A stretch of DNA of 64,000 nucleotides from contig NZ_CP028092.1 of NCBI RefSeq assembly GCF_005491705.1, positions 1,612,001-1,676,000 on the forward strand, written 5' to 3'. The DNA comes from Pontibacter sp. SGAir0037 (GTDB lineage Bacteria; Bacteroidota; Bacteroidia; Cytophagales; Hymenobacteraceae). This document shows positions 1-9,805 of the stretch, one piece after another. Each line of letters begins with the position of its first letter. Position 1 is the first letter of the stretch. Position numbers and translations under genes: made by a program. The notes under the pieces were generated by a model that was not told the origin of the DNA, searched no databases, and was given only the letters and a program-made list of their open reading frames with translations.

Positions 1-299
1 TGCATAAGCGTTGAGCAGGATTAGAAGCAGTTTACAGGCGATTACTCACCGTATAAATACCTAGTTATTGCCCGAGAACTTGTGTTTGTACTTTTTTAGC
101 AGAAATTATACTCATTTTAACACTTTTCAGGCAGCTTTTTTTCGATTTGTTACGTAAGGAAGACAAAAGTTTCTGAAGGCGCAGTTAAGGCTTAGCTGAG
201 ATTAACTATTTGGAAACAAACACAGGCTAAAGCGCCTGTAGAAGGAATCAGTGAAGATGGTTGGAAGTGAAGAGAGGTTTCTGATACCTACGTTTTTAA
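1..299. other. Non-coding left edge
   Basis: No convincing gene, tRNA or repeat is seen in this AT-rich stretch. It ends at the start of the first small gene, so it probably carries that gene's promoter, but no good TTG/TAnnTTTG pair was recognised. Confidence 0.4.
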
Positions 300-731
300 A
301 TGTCTATGACACATAACATTATATCCGAAAACAAACTAAGAGTTTCCTCTAACAATAAGAGCGGAACTTACATTTTTGCCCTTTATGCAAAAGATAAAGT
401 GGTGCATGTTGGCAAGTGTAAAGACATTCACACGTTTATTGATGGGCAATGCCAGAAGCAGGAAATCAGCTTCGACCGTTTCACCTACACCTTTATGGAA
501 GGCGTACAACCTGAGTCTGCTGAATCAAACTTGATGCTATCGGTTGCCATTAACCGTTTAATGCCTCAGCACCAGGCATTACAGGCGGTTGCCCCCTCTA
601 CGGTAGAAAAAGGAAGAGTTGTTTATCAGTTACCCGAAAGGTTTGCTGCCAATGCCTCAACGTTGCGCATTTTAGATGAGCACGAAGAAGTGTTTGCCAA
701 TAACAGCCTGCTCCACCAGATCGCAGTTTAA
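300..731 (+). CDS. Small protein, possible degenerate GIY-YIG-like fold
   Basis: A 143-residue soluble protein of no family I can name with certainty. The N-terminal part has a pattern recalling GIY-YIG nucleases: a beta strand GTYIFAL, then VVHVGKCKDI about 13 residues later (compare YIG-K-DI), and an ESAESNLM segment near residue 78 where the family's glutamate would lie. The conserved arginine helix is not evident, so any nuclease activity is doubtful. There is no signal peptide or membrane segment. It stands alone upstream of a convergent signalling operon and is followed by a hairpin terminator. The gene is supported by its length and open frame; the fold call is only a guess. Confidence 0.6.
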   Translation: MSMTHNIISENKLRVSSNNKSGTYIFALYAKDKVVHVGKCKDIHTFIDGQCQKQEISFDRFTYTFMEGVQPESAESNLMLSVAINRLMPQHQALQAVAPSTVEKGRVVYQLPERFAANASTLRILDEHEEVFANNSLLHQIAV

Positions 732-826
732 GCCAGCGTGGCAGTAGAGTTCTGCAACAGCTTTCGTATGGCTCTTGCTTTAAACCTATGGTGAACTATA
801 TCCTTCTGAAACTTTAACTTCCAGAT

Positions 827-845
827 ACCCGCTTTTGGGTTTTTT
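827..845 (+). terminator. Short hairpin terminator
   Basis: ACCC and GGGT arms (827-830 and 837-840) enclose a six-base loop and are followed by a run of six T. It lies 95 bases after the small upstream gene and just before the end of the convergent kinase gene. The stem is short, so confidence is moderate. Confidence 0.45.
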
Positions 846-852
846 AGAAGCG

Positions 853-2073
853 TTAGCGTATTTCACCACACTTCAAATAAATTCTGAAGGTGGAACCGAT
901 GCCTAACTGACTTTCAAGTTCAATTTTACCATCGCAATTGTCGACAATTCTTTTTACAATGGCCATGCCCATGCCGGTTCCTTCTACATGTGCATGCAAT
1001 CTTTTGAACATGGCGAAAACTTTTGCCTGGTCCTCTTCTTTCAGGCCCAGCCCGTTATCCTGCACTTCAAAAACAGTATACTCTTCTTCTTTGTAAGAAC
1101 GGATCCTGATATAAGGCTTTCGGTCCGGGTTGCGGTACTTGATGGAATTTGAAACCAGGTTGTAGACGATACTCTTTAAGTTCTTCCTGGAAAAAATGAT
1201 TTGCGGAGCTTCGGAAAAATCATCTTCTATGATGGCCTCATGCTCCTGGATCAGGTCCACAATATTTAATTTTACATCTTCCAGAATATCCTGAAAGTTG
1301 ATTATATCTCTTGAAGCGGCCTCTTCATATTGTATCTTGGCCACTTCCGTCAAATCCTGTAAGGTAAGTTTAAAGCGTTTAATGGCATCGTCCATCATGT
1401 GCATCAGCGGTTTTACCTCATCCAGGTAAGCCTCCTTTTCACGAAGGGTTTCCGAAAGCGCTACCACAAGGCCTTCAATATTATTGATGGGCGCTTTCAG
1501 GTCGTGAGACGCCGTATAAACAAAGTTATCGAGATCGCGGTTTACACGCAGTAACTCTTTGGTACGTTCGTTCACACGCTCCTCCAACTCCTGGTTAATT
1601 TCCTGGGTGCGCTTATTTACTTTTTCAAGTTCTTTCTTCTGAAGGTAATAACGCACAAAAGTAGCCACTTTGGCTTTGGTGATGTAAGGGTGCAGCGGCT
1701 TAAACAGGAAATCCACAGCCCCTGCTTCAAAACCTTCCACTACATGAGAGGTTTGCTCGTCTATGGCAGTTACAAAAATAATCGGTATTTCCCGTGTTTT
1801 GGAGATGTCGCGCAGGTAGCGGGCCACTTCATAGCCGTTCATGCCCGGCATCTGAACATCAAGCAGAATAAGGGCCAGTTCTTCCTGCAACGCAATCTTC
1901 AGTGCCTCCTCACCCGATCTGGCAAAAAGGTAGGTAATAGCCTCTTCCTCCGTCGAAAGCAAACTTTCCAGGCTTACAAGATTCTCCACCTTATCATCCA
2001 CCAGTAATATCTTTACCGGATGAACAGAAGCTTGTAGCGGAGAAACTGGATTCATGTGAGGTTCAGTGATCAT
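853..2073 (-). CDS. Response regulator-histidine kinase (REC-HisKA-HATPase)
   Basis: A soluble 406-residue signalling protein. An N-terminal receiver domain (about residues 20-140) has the acidic pair in LVDD and the phospho-acceptor Asp72 in LILLDVQMPG. A coiled coil (about 143-180) follows, then a HisKA domain with the phospho-histidine His190 in TASHDLKAPI, and an ATPase domain with N box (LVSNSIKYR), DNGLGL and GTGMGMAI. There is no membrane segment, so input must come through the receiver, probably from the upstream hybrid kinase. The start overlaps the end of the upstream CheB gene by 11 bases; a second ATG at codon 7 would remove the overlap. It is the last gene of a four-gene operon. 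Confidence 0.93.
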   Translation of the reverse strand: MITEPHMNPVSPLQASVHPVKILLVDDKVENLVSLESLLSTEEEAITYLFARSGEEALKIALQEELALILLDVQMPGMNGYEVARYLRDISKTREIPIIFVTAIDEQTSHVVEGFEAGAVDFLFKPLHPYITKAKVATFVRYYLQKKELEKVNKRTQEINQELEERVNERTKELLRVNRDLDNFVYTASHDLKAPINNIEGLVVALSETLREKEAYLDEVKPLMHMMDDAIKRFKLTLQDLTEVAKIQYEEAASRDIINFQDILEDVKLNIVDLIQEHEAIIEDDFSEAPQIIFSRKNLKSIVYNLVSNSIKYRNPDRKPYIRIRSYKEEEYTVFEVQDNGLGLKEEDQAKVFAMFKRLHAHVEGTGMGMAIVKRIVDNCDGKIELESQLGIGSTFRIYLKCGEIR

Positions 2074-2635
2074 GTAATGAAAGTAAATAATCTTGTATAC
2101 CAGCCAGGTTTAAAACTGTACAGGAAGGCACTAACTGAATAGCAGACAAGGGCATGGTATTCACTTCTGCTTCCGAAGGGTCTTGTACGAGCACATTTCC
2201 CCCTTTCTCGTAAATGCTTTTTATGCCGGAACTGCCGTCTTTACTGGCCCCACTCAATAGTATACCTGTCATGTTTTTTCCAAAAATATCAGCTGCACTG
2301 GTGAACGTAACATCAATGGAAGGACGAGAGTAATTCTCCAGATCCGATACATCCAGTGAGAACGTATGATCCTTTTCCAGCAGCACGTGGTAGTTTGCCG
2401 GAGCCAGGTATACGTACCCGGGCTGTAGCCTCTCTTTCTCCTCTATTTCATGCGGCACCAGGGCAAGCTTATTTTTAAAAACGCTTTCTAAGTTACCGTC
2501 ATTGTTGCGCAGGCGGTGCAGCACCAGTATGATCGGTACAGAATAATTGGCCGGTAAAGCTTTCAGAATGTGCAACGAGGCCTGAATACCTCCCCAGGAG
2601 CCTCCCATCACAATTAGTTGCGTTACCTTTTCCAT
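2063..2635 (-). CDS. cheB: CheB-type protein-glutamate methylesterase (catalytic domain only)
   Basis: A 190-residue CheB catalytic domain without the usual N-terminal receiver. The expected triad is visible: Ser13 in GGSWGG, His40 in LVLHRL and the Asp in GASKDG near residue 133. The family removes methyl groups from, or deamidates, chemoreceptor glutamates, but no chemoreceptor, CheA or CheW gene is nearby. Its ATG overlaps the stop of the upstream CheR gene (ATGA), which points to translational coupling. In this operon it most likely acts on a hybrid kinase or an unknown partner; that is inference from context. Confidence 0.92.
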   Translation of the reverse strand: MEKVTQLIVMGGSWGGIQASLHILKALPANYSVPIILVLHRLRNNDGNLESVFKNKLALVPHEIEEKERLQPGYVYLAPANYHVLLEKDHTFSLDVSDLENYSRPSIDVTFTSAADIFGKNMTGILLSGASKDGSSGIKSIYEKGGNVLVQDPSEAEVNTMPLSAIQLVPSCTVLNLAGIQDYLLSLHDH

Positions 2636-3465
2636 CAGCTTATTTTGCGATATATCCGGTTTTCTTTATCAACAACATGATACTTGCTGTTGATCTGCGA
2701 CATCGCTAATGTTTCTTTTTTACCCAGGGCCATATACCCCAGCTCCACCAGGCTTGCATCGAAAAGCGTGAACACTTTTTCCTGTAAATGCCGGTTGAAA
2801 TAAATGAGCACATTCCGGCACAGGATCAGGTGAAACTCATTAAATGAAGAGTCTGTAGCCAGGTTATGCGGGTAAAACACTACATTCTTTACCAGGTTCG
2901 AATCGAATTTTATGCTGCCATAGTTACTCAGGTAATAGCTCGAAAATTCTTTTTCCCCACCCGAGGCATAATAACCTGCCGTATAAGAAGCGATTTGAGA
3001 GGCAGAGAATATTCCTTCCTTCGCCTGCTTCAAAACTTTCTGGTTAATATCGGTCGCGTAAATTTTGGTTCTGTTTAACAGCCCTTCTTCCTCCAGCAGA
3101 ATGGCCAGCGAAAAAAGCTCCTCTCCGGTTGAACAACCGGCATCCCATATTTTTATGAACGGGTACGTAGACAGAATGGGTAATACCTTCTCCCGCAACG
3201 ACAGGAAAAACGTCGGGTCGCGGAACATCTCTGTTACATTCACCGTGACTTCCTGAAGAAAGCCTTCAAAAAAATAGCTGTCTGCTGTTACCGCAGCTTT
3301 CAAGTCGGCAACCGATACCAGGGCCTTGTTAACCATAAACCGCTTTATGCGGCGGTAGACTGAAGCCCGGGCATAGCCCGTAAAGTCATAACCATACTGC
3401 ACCTGAATATGCCTGATCAGATCTTCCGCCTCCTGCTCAAATTTCTCCTCATTCTCAAGCTTCAT
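2635..3465 (-). CDS. cheR: CheR-type protein-glutamate O-methyltransferase
   Basis: A 276-residue SAM-dependent methyltransferase. The N-terminal helical domain (residues 1-80) includes the basic stretch YRRIKRFMVNK, and the SAM site is seen as [10 protein letters not shown] near residue 110, with ILCRNVLIYF near residue 216, both hallmarks of CheR. Length matches the family. It overlaps the upstream kinase by 11 bases and the downstream CheB by one base, so all four genes are tightly coupled. With no methyl-accepting receptor in sight, its substrate is unknown. Identification as CheR is secure; the role is not. Confidence 0.93.
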   Translation of the reverse strand: MKLENEEKFEQEAEDLIRHIQVQYGYDFTGYARASVYRRIKRFMVNKALVSVADLKAAVTADSYFFEGFLQEVTVNVTEMFRDPTFFLSLREKVLPILSTYPFIKIWDAGCSTGEELFSLAILLEEEGLLNRTKIYATDINQKVLKQAKEGIFSASQIASYTAGYYASGGEKEFSSYYLSNYGSIKFDSNLVKNVVFYPHNLATDSSFNEFHLILCRNVLIYFNRHLQEKVFTLFDASLVELGYMALGKKETLAMSQINSKYHVVDKENRIYRKIS

Positions 3466-6400
3466 AAAGCCACACCCGCATTAACGTAAGTAATTTGTCT
3501 GTGTCTACTGGTTTTGGTATGTAATCAGAAGCTCCTGCTTGCAGGCACTTCTCTTTATCTTCTTTCATGGCTTTGGCGGTTAGGGCAATAATCGGGAGCT
3601 TTCTAAAACGGATTTCATCCCTAATTCGTTTTATTGTTTCTATACCGTCCATTTCAGGCATCATAATATCCATCAGCACCATGTCTACTCCTGTCTCCTG
3701 CTGCAGTTTTTCCAGGGCTTCCTTGCCATCGTAAGCAGCCACTACCTGCATGCCGTGCAGCTCCAGCAAGCTGCTCAGCGAGTAAATGTTGCGTACATCA
3801 TCGTCGGCAACCAATACTTTTTTCCCCTGCAGAATTTCTTCCGGCACATGAAGCTTCATCTTAAAGTCTTGTTCCGATGACGGAAGCTTCTGGTTAACCT
3901 TGTGCAGGAACAGCTGGACTTCATCGAGCAGGCGCAGGTACGAGTATTCATTTTTAATGATAATCGTATTGGCAAACTCCTTCAGCTGTGTTTCCTCCTG
4001 CTCGCTCAGGTCTTTACCGGAGTAAATGATAATCGGAATATCCAGCAAACCTTTCTTGGACTTGATGGCTTTCATCCAGTCATAGCCCTTCATACCCGGA
4101 AGGTTCAGGTCCAGGATAATGCAGTCGATCTTCTGTTTAGCCAGTACCCGTTCTGCCTCTTCGGCTGAGTAGGCTGCCGTTGAATGCAAACCATGCGCCA
4201 GCAATAGTTCCGCCACCGCCTTGTTTTCCACCTCATTGTCTTCCACAATCAGGATGTTTTCGATAGACCGGTCTGAAATAGCCGCTATGGAACTAAAGGC
4301 TTTGTTGAGCATCTCCAGCGTAACCGGCTTTGGCAGGTATTCGTCGTTGTCATGGTAATCGCCTGTTACATCTTTATCGTAAGCCGACATGACATGCACG
4401 CTTACATGGCGCAGCTCTTTATCTTCCCTGATCTCGCGAAGCACATCCCAACCGGTTGTATCCGGAAGATGTATATCGAGCAAGATAGCGTCTGGTTGCG
4501 CTGTCCTGGCTATCTGTAAGCCTTCGGCGCCGGAATAGGCCTGGTGTACCTTAAACTTCTTCGCCAGGGCAAAGTCAGCCAGAATATCACTGAAGCCTTT
4601 ATCATCTTCTATGATAAGCACGACAATCTCTTTCTTCTCCTTCGTCTCCATGCGCTCAAACATCTGGTTGATGGAGCTGGCTTTCGGTTTATACTCCGGA
4701 ACGCTTTCGGCTGGCTTTGCCGGTGCCTTCCTGATTTCCTGCTGCAAATCTATTGGCAGGTAAAGTGTGAAGGTGCTGCCCCGGCCCGGCTCGCTTTCCA
4801 GCATCAGTTCTCCTCCTAAAAGAGCCGCCAGTTCTCTGCTGATGGTAAGCCCGAGTCCGGTGCCGCCGTATTTACGCGTTGTGGAGGTATCGGCTTGCTG
4901 AAAGGCTTCAAAGATCAGGCTCTGTTTATCTTTTGGAATACCGATACCTGTATCACGCACCTCAAAGGCAATGACCTCTGCCTGCTCCCGAAGCTTTTCT
5001 GAACTGAACCTCGGTTTATTTTCTACGGCGTAAACCGAAAGCTCTACCTCGCCACCCGGCTCCGTAAATTTGATGGCATTCCCGATAAAATTCTTCAGGA
5101 TCTGCTCCAGCCGGAAACGATCGGTGGTAATGGTGTTATACCCGTTCAGCTGATAGTGTTCTCTAAACCGGATATCTTTTTTAGCGGCCATTTCCCCGAA
5201 CAGTGGCTCCATGGAAATATCCCGCAGCCTGATCTGTTCCAGTTCCAGCTTAATCATACCCGATTCTATCTTCGAAAGATCAAGAATCTCATTGATCAGC
5301 TTCAGGAGGTCGTTGCCTGAATTATGGATAATCTGGGCATGATCTATCTGTTTGGCTGTTAGCGTTTGGTCCGGGTTATCTGAAAGCAGCCTGGAAAGGA
5401 TAAGAATACTATTGAGAGGCGTGCGCAGCTCGTGCGACATATTAGCCAGGAAGTCGCTCTTATACTTACTCACCGTTTCTACCTGCTGCATCTTCAGCTC
5501 GATGGCTTCGCGGGCATCTTCCAGGGCTTTGTTTTTTCCGCGAAGCTCTTCATACTGCTCTTCAAGCAGCTGTGCCTTTTCTTCCAGTTCCGAATTTTTC
5601 TCCTGCAACTCTTCCTGGCTTACGCGAAGTTCTTCTTCCGAAGCCTTCAATTCGGCGTTTAACTGGCGTAGCTCTTCCTGCTGTGTCTCCAGCTCTTCTG
5701 CCTGGTTCTGCGTTTCGTATAACAGCTCCTGGGTCTGCAGGTGCGCCTTCAGGGTATGGATGATAATGGACACCCGCTCGGCAATGGTTTTAAAGAACTG
5801 CTCGTGCGTCTGGCTGTATACCCTTCTGGAGCAAAGCTCTATTGCCCCGACAATAGTGGACGAAAACTGCAGGGGAATGATCATGATAGATGCCGGATCT
5901 ATCTCAGAAAGTCCTGTTTTAATCTTCAGATAATTATCTTCAACGTTATCCAGCACCTTAATCTGGTTTTCGCTTACAGCCTGCCCAACCATTCCGGTAC
6001 CAATTTTAAATTCGGGTAACTGCTCCAGGCTCTGATCTACGCCATACATAGCAGCAGGTGTCAGGCTGCCGTTATCGTGGTGCAGGTACATAATGCCTGC
6101 TTCGGAACCAGTATAGGCACATAAAAAGGAGATCACCTTTTCAGCCATACTATGCAGCGCGTTTTCTCCGGTAATCAGATTATTCAGATCAGATACACCT
6201 GTGAGCACCCAGCTTCTTCTTTCATTGTCTTCTGTGAAGCGCTGCAGGTTTTCCTTCATGTCTTTGATGGAATAGCTCAACACATCCTCCGGACTTTGCA
6301 CTTCCACATCCAGGTTATAGTTGCCTTCTCCAATTGCACGGGCCACATCCGACAGGTATACATTCTTTTGCAGCACACCACGAAAAGACTCTGCCACTTC

Positions 6401-7471
6401 CCCGATTTCATCTTTGCTGTCAATCCTGATAGTAACATCGGTAGCACCAACCCGAATCCGGTCAGCAGCCACCCGTAAAGCCGACAAAGAAGAAGCGATA
6501 AGGCTGATAATATAGTAGGAAAGCAGCGAGGTGAGCAGCAGCACAACGACCATAGTTACCGAAATAATCACCATAGAAATCTGCATCCTTTTGCTTTCTT
6601 CATCGGCTTTGTTTCTGATAGTGGCTATCAGACTTTTTTCTACGGCATTCAGCGCTTCGATAGATTCTGAAAACTGATTGAATACAGTAACCGCGTTATA
6701 AGAATTCAGTTTAACCTGAGGATTCTGGCGAATCTGCTCCAAAACTCCGGCAGTTGCTTTATAATTAGTTGTTTCCAGAATTTCCAGCACTTTCTGCACA
6801 TGCGCTTTATCTCCGTTCAACACAAATTCATTGATGGCCCTTTCATAGAATTCCCGTTGAGAGGTGATAGAAGCAAAATCTTCATAGCTTAACTGCTCGT
6901 TATGCATCACACGCATCAGAAAGCTCCTGATTCTGCCCAACTGTATTTTAGCCTCAATCAGGTTCTGGAAACTTGAAAGCTGCATGCTTAAGGCAGGATT
7001 GTTTGTTTGGATAACGTTTGCATCAACCCTTTCTAAAAAGTTAAATATCAGATTAGTTGAATACTGCCTGAAAGCTATTACATCCAGCCTGTTATTATCT
7101 AGGTCATTTCTGTAGTTGTCGAGGTTATTAACAGCAGCCAGATTAGGAATTCTTCGGCCAGTACGTTCGGCAAAGGCCTCCAGTTCTCTTTTGGTGTCAT
7201 CTGTATAAGAACGCTGGTTCTTTGCTTCGAGCAGATAAACCAGCTCCCCTTCCGAGGCCGCTAAAATTCTTGCCCGTTCCTTCTGAAAAGCATGAATAAA
7301 ATCAGAAATCCTTTCCGACTCCTCCAGCTTCACGATTTCATTCTCCAGTTTGTCGTTTTCTTCTATCTGAAATCGTATAGAAGCATAAACAAAGAAAATA
7401 AGAGGAATCAGTAACAGGGATAAAAGCATGATCAGTTTATCCCTGATCTTAAGGTTTTTTATAAAGTTCAT
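3455..7471 (-). CDS. Membrane hybrid histidine kinase with HAMP, GAF and three receiver domains
   Basis: A large sensor kinase. I chose the ATG at 7471 (1338 residues) because it begins [13 protein letters not shown] directly before the first membrane helix; an upstream ATG at 7519 adds 16 residues. Order: TM helix, a roughly 260-residue helical extracytoplasmic region resembling nitrate/nitrite-type sensing domains, a second TM helix, HAMP, GAF (about 430-580), a long Glu/Gln-rich coiled coil, HisKA with His in [10 protein letters not shown], HATPase with GTGLGLTIS, then three receivers with acceptor Asp in LLDIHLP, LDLNLPG and LMDIMMP. It heads the CheR-CheB-REC-kinase operon. The ligand cannot be inferred. 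Confidence 0.93.
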   Translation of the reverse strand: MNFIKNLKIRDKLIMLLSLLLIPLIFFVYASIRFQIEENDKLENEIVKLEESERISDFIHAFQKERARILAASEGELVYLLEAKNQRSYTDDTKRELEAFAERTGRRIPNLAAVNNLDNYRNDLDNNRLDVIAFRQYSTNLIFNFLERVDANVIQTNNPALSMQLSSFQNLIEAKIQLGRIRSFLMRVMHNEQLSYEDFASITSQREFYERAINEFVLNGDKAHVQKVLEILETTNYKATAGVLEQIRQNPQVKLNSYNAVTVFNQFSESIEALNAVEKSLIATIRNKADEESKRMQISMVIISVTMVVVLLLTSLLSYYIISLIASSLSALRVAADRIRVGATDVTIRIDSKDEIGEVAESFRGVLQKNVYLSDVARAIGEGNYNLDVEVQSPEDVLSYSIKDMKENLQRFTEDNERRSWVLTGVSDLNNLITGENALHSMAEKVISFLCAYTGSEAGIMYLHHDNGSLTPAAMYGVDQSLEQLPEFKIGTGMVGQAVSENQIKVLDNVEDNYLKIKTGLSEIDPASIMIIPLQFSSTIVGAIELCSRRVYSQTHEQFFKTIAERVSIIIHTLKAHLQTQELLYETQNQAEELETQQEELRQLNAELKASEEELRVSQEELQEKNSELEEKAQLLEEQYEELRGKNKALEDAREAIELKMQQVETVSKYKSDFLANMSHELRTPLNSILILSRLLSDNPDQTLTAKQIDHAQIIHNSGNDLLKLINEILDLSKIESGMIKLELEQIRLRDISMEPLFGEMAAKKDIRFREHYQLNGYNTITTDRFRLEQILKNFIGNAIKFTEPGGEVELSVYAVENKPRFSSEKLREQAEVIAFEVRDTGIGIPKDKQSLIFEAFQQADTSTTRKYGGTGLGLTISRELAALLGGELMLESEPGRGSTFTLYLPIDLQQEIRKAPAKPAESVPEYKPKASSINQMFERMETKEKKEIVVLIIEDDKGFSDILADFALAKKFKVHQAYSGAEGLQIARTAQPDAILLDIHLPDTTGWDVLREIREDKELRHVSVHVMSAYDKDVTGDYHDNDEYLPKPVTLEMLNKAFSSIAAISDRSIENILIVEDNEVENKAVAELLLAHGLHSTAAYSAEEAERVLAKQKIDCIILDLNLPGMKGYDWMKAIKSKKGLLDIPIIIYSGKDLSEQEETQLKEFANTIIIKNEYSYLRLLDEVQLFLHKVNQKLPSSEQDFKMKLHVPEEILQGKKVLVADDDVRNIYSLSSLLELHGMQVVAAYDGKEALEKLQQETGVDMVLMDIMMPEMDGIETIKRIRDEIRFRKLPIIALTAKAMKEDKEKCLQAGASDYIPKPVDTDKLLTLMRVWLYEA

Positions 7472-7672
7472 CTTTGCGAGTATATTCAAGAGGAAAGGCG
7501 CGACACCTTTGATATGCAAATTAAAAAATCTTAAACAATATATCCTTGTTAAAGTGTTGCAACATCAAATAAGCTTCACCTAAAGCTCTCCTGTTTTCTT
7601 TATCTTCCACCATAGGGGCAATGAATCGATACATTTATATAGTGTAATATAAGGCATCCACTACGTAATACA

Positions 7673-7707
7673 TTTGAAGAAAGTTTTTGTTTAAAAAATT
7701 ACCTTTG
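7673..7707 (+). promoter_or_regulatory. Bacteroidota-type promoter of the TetR gene
   Basis: TTTG at 7673-7676 and TACCTTTG at 7700-7707 match the -33 and -7 elements of the Bacteroidota housekeeping sigma factor, with a 23-base spacer at the long end of the known range. The predicted start of transcription lies about 15 bases before the ATG at 7729. Confidence 0.55.
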
Positions 7708-7728
7708 CGAAGATTAAAATTTTAAAAT

Positions 7729-8298
7729 ATGCCTGATAATCGTGTCGCCATTCTGCAATCTTCTCTTGAACTGTTCGCTGCCAGCGGTTACGATGCCATA
7801 GGTGTGCAGCAGATAGTGGAAGCAGTGGGAATAAAAAAACCCACCCTTTACCATTTCTTTGGCAGTAAAAGAGGTGTTTTGGTGGCGCTTATGCAGGAGC
7901 AGTTTTCCCCTTTTGTAGGGCAGCTGAAACAAGCGGCTGCTTACCAGGGAGATCTTCCGCTAAGTCTTGAGAAAGTGGTGGCGTGTTATTTCAGTTTCGC
8001 CAGTTATGCCCCTGTGCTTTACCAGATGCACCTGTCTAGTTGGTTCACAAATCCTGAAAGTGAAGCGTCGCAGATTATTACGCCCTATATCAAAGAACAG
8101 CACCAGGTTATAGAAAGCCTCTTCGAACTGGCAGCAAACGATCATGGCAACATGAAAGGCAGGCACCAGGTATATGCTTCCACTTTCCTGGGTATGATTA
8201 ACACATACATCGTGCAATCGTGGCACCACCACCTTGCATTAAACAAGCAAACAGCCCAACAGGCTGTTAAACAATTTTCCTACGGCATTTACTCTTAA
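7729..8298 (+). CDS. TetR/AcrR-family transcriptional regulator
   Basis: A 189-residue one-component repressor. Residues 1-55 form the TetR DNA-binding domain: an opening helix (ILQSSLELFAASGYDAIGVQQIV) followed by the recognition helix region KKPTLYHFFGSKRGVL, a classic TetR signature. The remaining helical part would bind an effector, which the sequence does not identify. It ends 59 bases before a GH13 glycosidase on the same strand, and a short palindrome sits between them, so it may control that gene and perhaps itself. Length and motif make the family call firm. Confidence 0.93.
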   Translation: MPDNRVAILQSSLELFAASGYDAIGVQQIVEAVGIKKPTLYHFFGSKRGVLVALMQEQFSPFVGQLKQAAAYQGDLPLSLEKVVACYFSFASYAPVLYQMHLSSWFTNPESEASQIITPYIKEQHQVIESLFELAANDHGNMKGRHQVYASTFLGMINTYIVQSWHHHLALNKQTAQQAVKQFSYGIYS

Positions 8299-8302
8299 AT
8301 TC

Positions 8303-8344
8303 TTTGGAGGAAATTTTTTGCCTACCTTTGTGTACCTAACGGTA
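8303..8344 (+). promoter_or_regulatory. Promoter with possible TetR operator before the GH13 gene
   Basis: TTTG (8303-8306) and TACCTTTG (8323-8330) resemble -33/-7 elements, though the 16-base spacer is short. Immediately downstream TACC-TAAC-GGTA (8333-8344) is a small palindrome at the expected transcription start, a plausible repressor site. Confidence 0.4.
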
Positions 8345-8357
8345 TGTATAATATTTT

Positions 8358-9728
8358 ATGAAACAAGAATTTTCTTTCTGGAACACAGAAGCCATATTTT
8401 ACCACCTCTATCCTTTGGGTTTATGCGGGGCTCCTGAACAAAACGATTTTAGTACGGCACCTGAGCCGCGCCTGGAGGCAGTGCATGCATGGGTAGACCA
8501 CATAGCCGAGCTCGGATGCACAGCTGTATACCTGGGGCCCGTGTTTGAATCCGGCTCACATGGCTATGACACAGCGGACTATCTTACAGTAGACAGAAGG
8601 CTTGGCACGAATGAAAACCTTAAAGCAGTGATCGCCCATTTTCATTCCAAAGGAGTTAAGGTCGTTTTAGATGCCGTGTTCAATCACGTTGGCCGCCACT
8701 TCTATGCATTCCGTGACTTAATGCAGTACGGTGAAAGCTCCGTTTACCGGCATTGGTTTTCAGGTGTTAACTTTGGCCTGCGAAGCCCTAAAGGCGATAA
8801 CTTTACCTATGAAACCTGGAACGGCCATTATGAGCTGGTTAAACTGAATCTGCAGCAGGCGGAGGTGAAAGCTCACATTTTTAAAGCTGTACAGCAATGG
8901 GTAGAGGAATTCGGCATCGACGGCCTCAGGCTGGACGCAGCGGATGTAATGGACACTGATTTTCTGCAGGAGCTTTCCGGTTTCTGCCATCGGCTTAGGC
9001 CGGACTTCTGGCTACTAGGAGAAGTAATTCACGGGGATTACCGGAAATGGGCCAATCCTCAGATGCTGGACTCTGTCACCAACTATGAGTGCTATAAAGG
9101 TTTGTACTCCAGCCATAATGACCGCAATTATTTCGAGATAGCCTGGTCGCTTAACCGGCAGTTTGGTAGTCAGGGCATCTATAAACACCTTCAGCTGTAC
9201 AGTTTTGCCGATAACCACGATGTGAACCGCATCGGCAGTACACTTCAGAACCCGGCGCACCTATATCCGCTTCACGCCCTGCTTTACACCATGCCCGGTA
9301 TTCCCTCCATCTACTATGGCAGTGAATGGGGCATTCCGGGTACTAAACTACCCCATACCGATGCCCCCTTACGGCCTGCCCTGCCTGCTCCTGATCAGGT
9401 CCACCCAAAGCAGCATCCTGATCTGGCGGAAGTCATCAGAAATTTTGCCAGAATACGGAAAACACATCGGGCTTTACAACATGGTGCGTATGAGCAGGTA
9501 CACGTGGCACAGGAGCAACTGGCCTTTATGCGTTGTACAGCACAGGAAACAATTTTAGTGGCTGTTAATGCCGCTGATACCCCTGTAGAACTAATGCTAA
9601 AAGTAGCGCTGGCCGACGAAAGCAAGCTGGTAAACCTGTTAGACCCTTCTCAGGCTTTTACTGTAAAAGAAGCTAAAGTTCAACTGCCCGTTCCGTCCAA
9701 CTGGGTAAGTATACTACTGGTTGTGTAG
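8358..9728 (+). CDS. GH13 alpha-amylase-family glycosidase
   Basis: A 456-residue cytoplasmic glycoside hydrolase family 13 enzyme with no signal peptide. The four conserved regions are present in order: DAVFNH, GLRLDAADV with the nucleophile Asp, LGEVI with the acid/base Glu, and FADNHDV with the third catalytic Asp. The first barrel strand region (FYHLYPLGLCGAP) and a C-terminal beta domain are as expected. The compact size and lack of an export signal fit hydrolysis of short imported maltodextrins or cyclodextrins rather than starch. Exact specificity cannot be read from sequence. A TetR gene lies directly upstream. Confidence 0.9.
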   Translation: MKQEFSFWNTEAIFYHLYPLGLCGAPEQNDFSTAPEPRLEAVHAWVDHIAELGCTAVYLGPVFESGSHGYDTADYLTVDRRLGTNENLKAVIAHFHSKGVKVVLDAVFNHVGRHFYAFRDLMQYGESSVYRHWFSGVNFGLRSPKGDNFTYETWNGHYELVKLNLQQAEVKAHIFKAVQQWVEEFGIDGLRLDAADVMDTDFLQELSGFCHRLRPDFWLLGEVIHGDYRKWANPQMLDSVTNYECYKGLYSSHNDRNYFEIAWSLNRQFGSQGIYKHLQLYSFADNHDVNRIGSTLQNPAHLYPLHALLYTMPGIPSIYYGSEWGIPGTKLPHTDAPLRPALPAPDQVHPKQHPDLAEVIRNFARIRKTHRALQHGAYEQVHVAQEQLAFMRCTAQETILVAVNAADTPVELMLKVALADESKLVNLLDPSQAFTVKEAKVQLPVPSNWVSILLVV

Positions 9729-9805
9729 CCATGCCCAGCTACAGGTAATGGAACCCTGTACTAGCCGCTGCTGTTAAAAGACGGCCATGACCAAATTGTA
9801 CTACT

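Noticed and set aside
2895-2904. GGTTCGAATC resembling a tRNA T-arm
   Set aside because: It lies inside cheR with no acceptor stem, anticodon arm or CCA nearby.
5352-5933. A 193-codon Ser/Cys-rich open frame opposite the hybrid kinase
   Set aside because: It is antisense to the kinase coiled coil and HisKA coding sequence; the Ser bias mirrors the Glu/Gln codons of the real gene.
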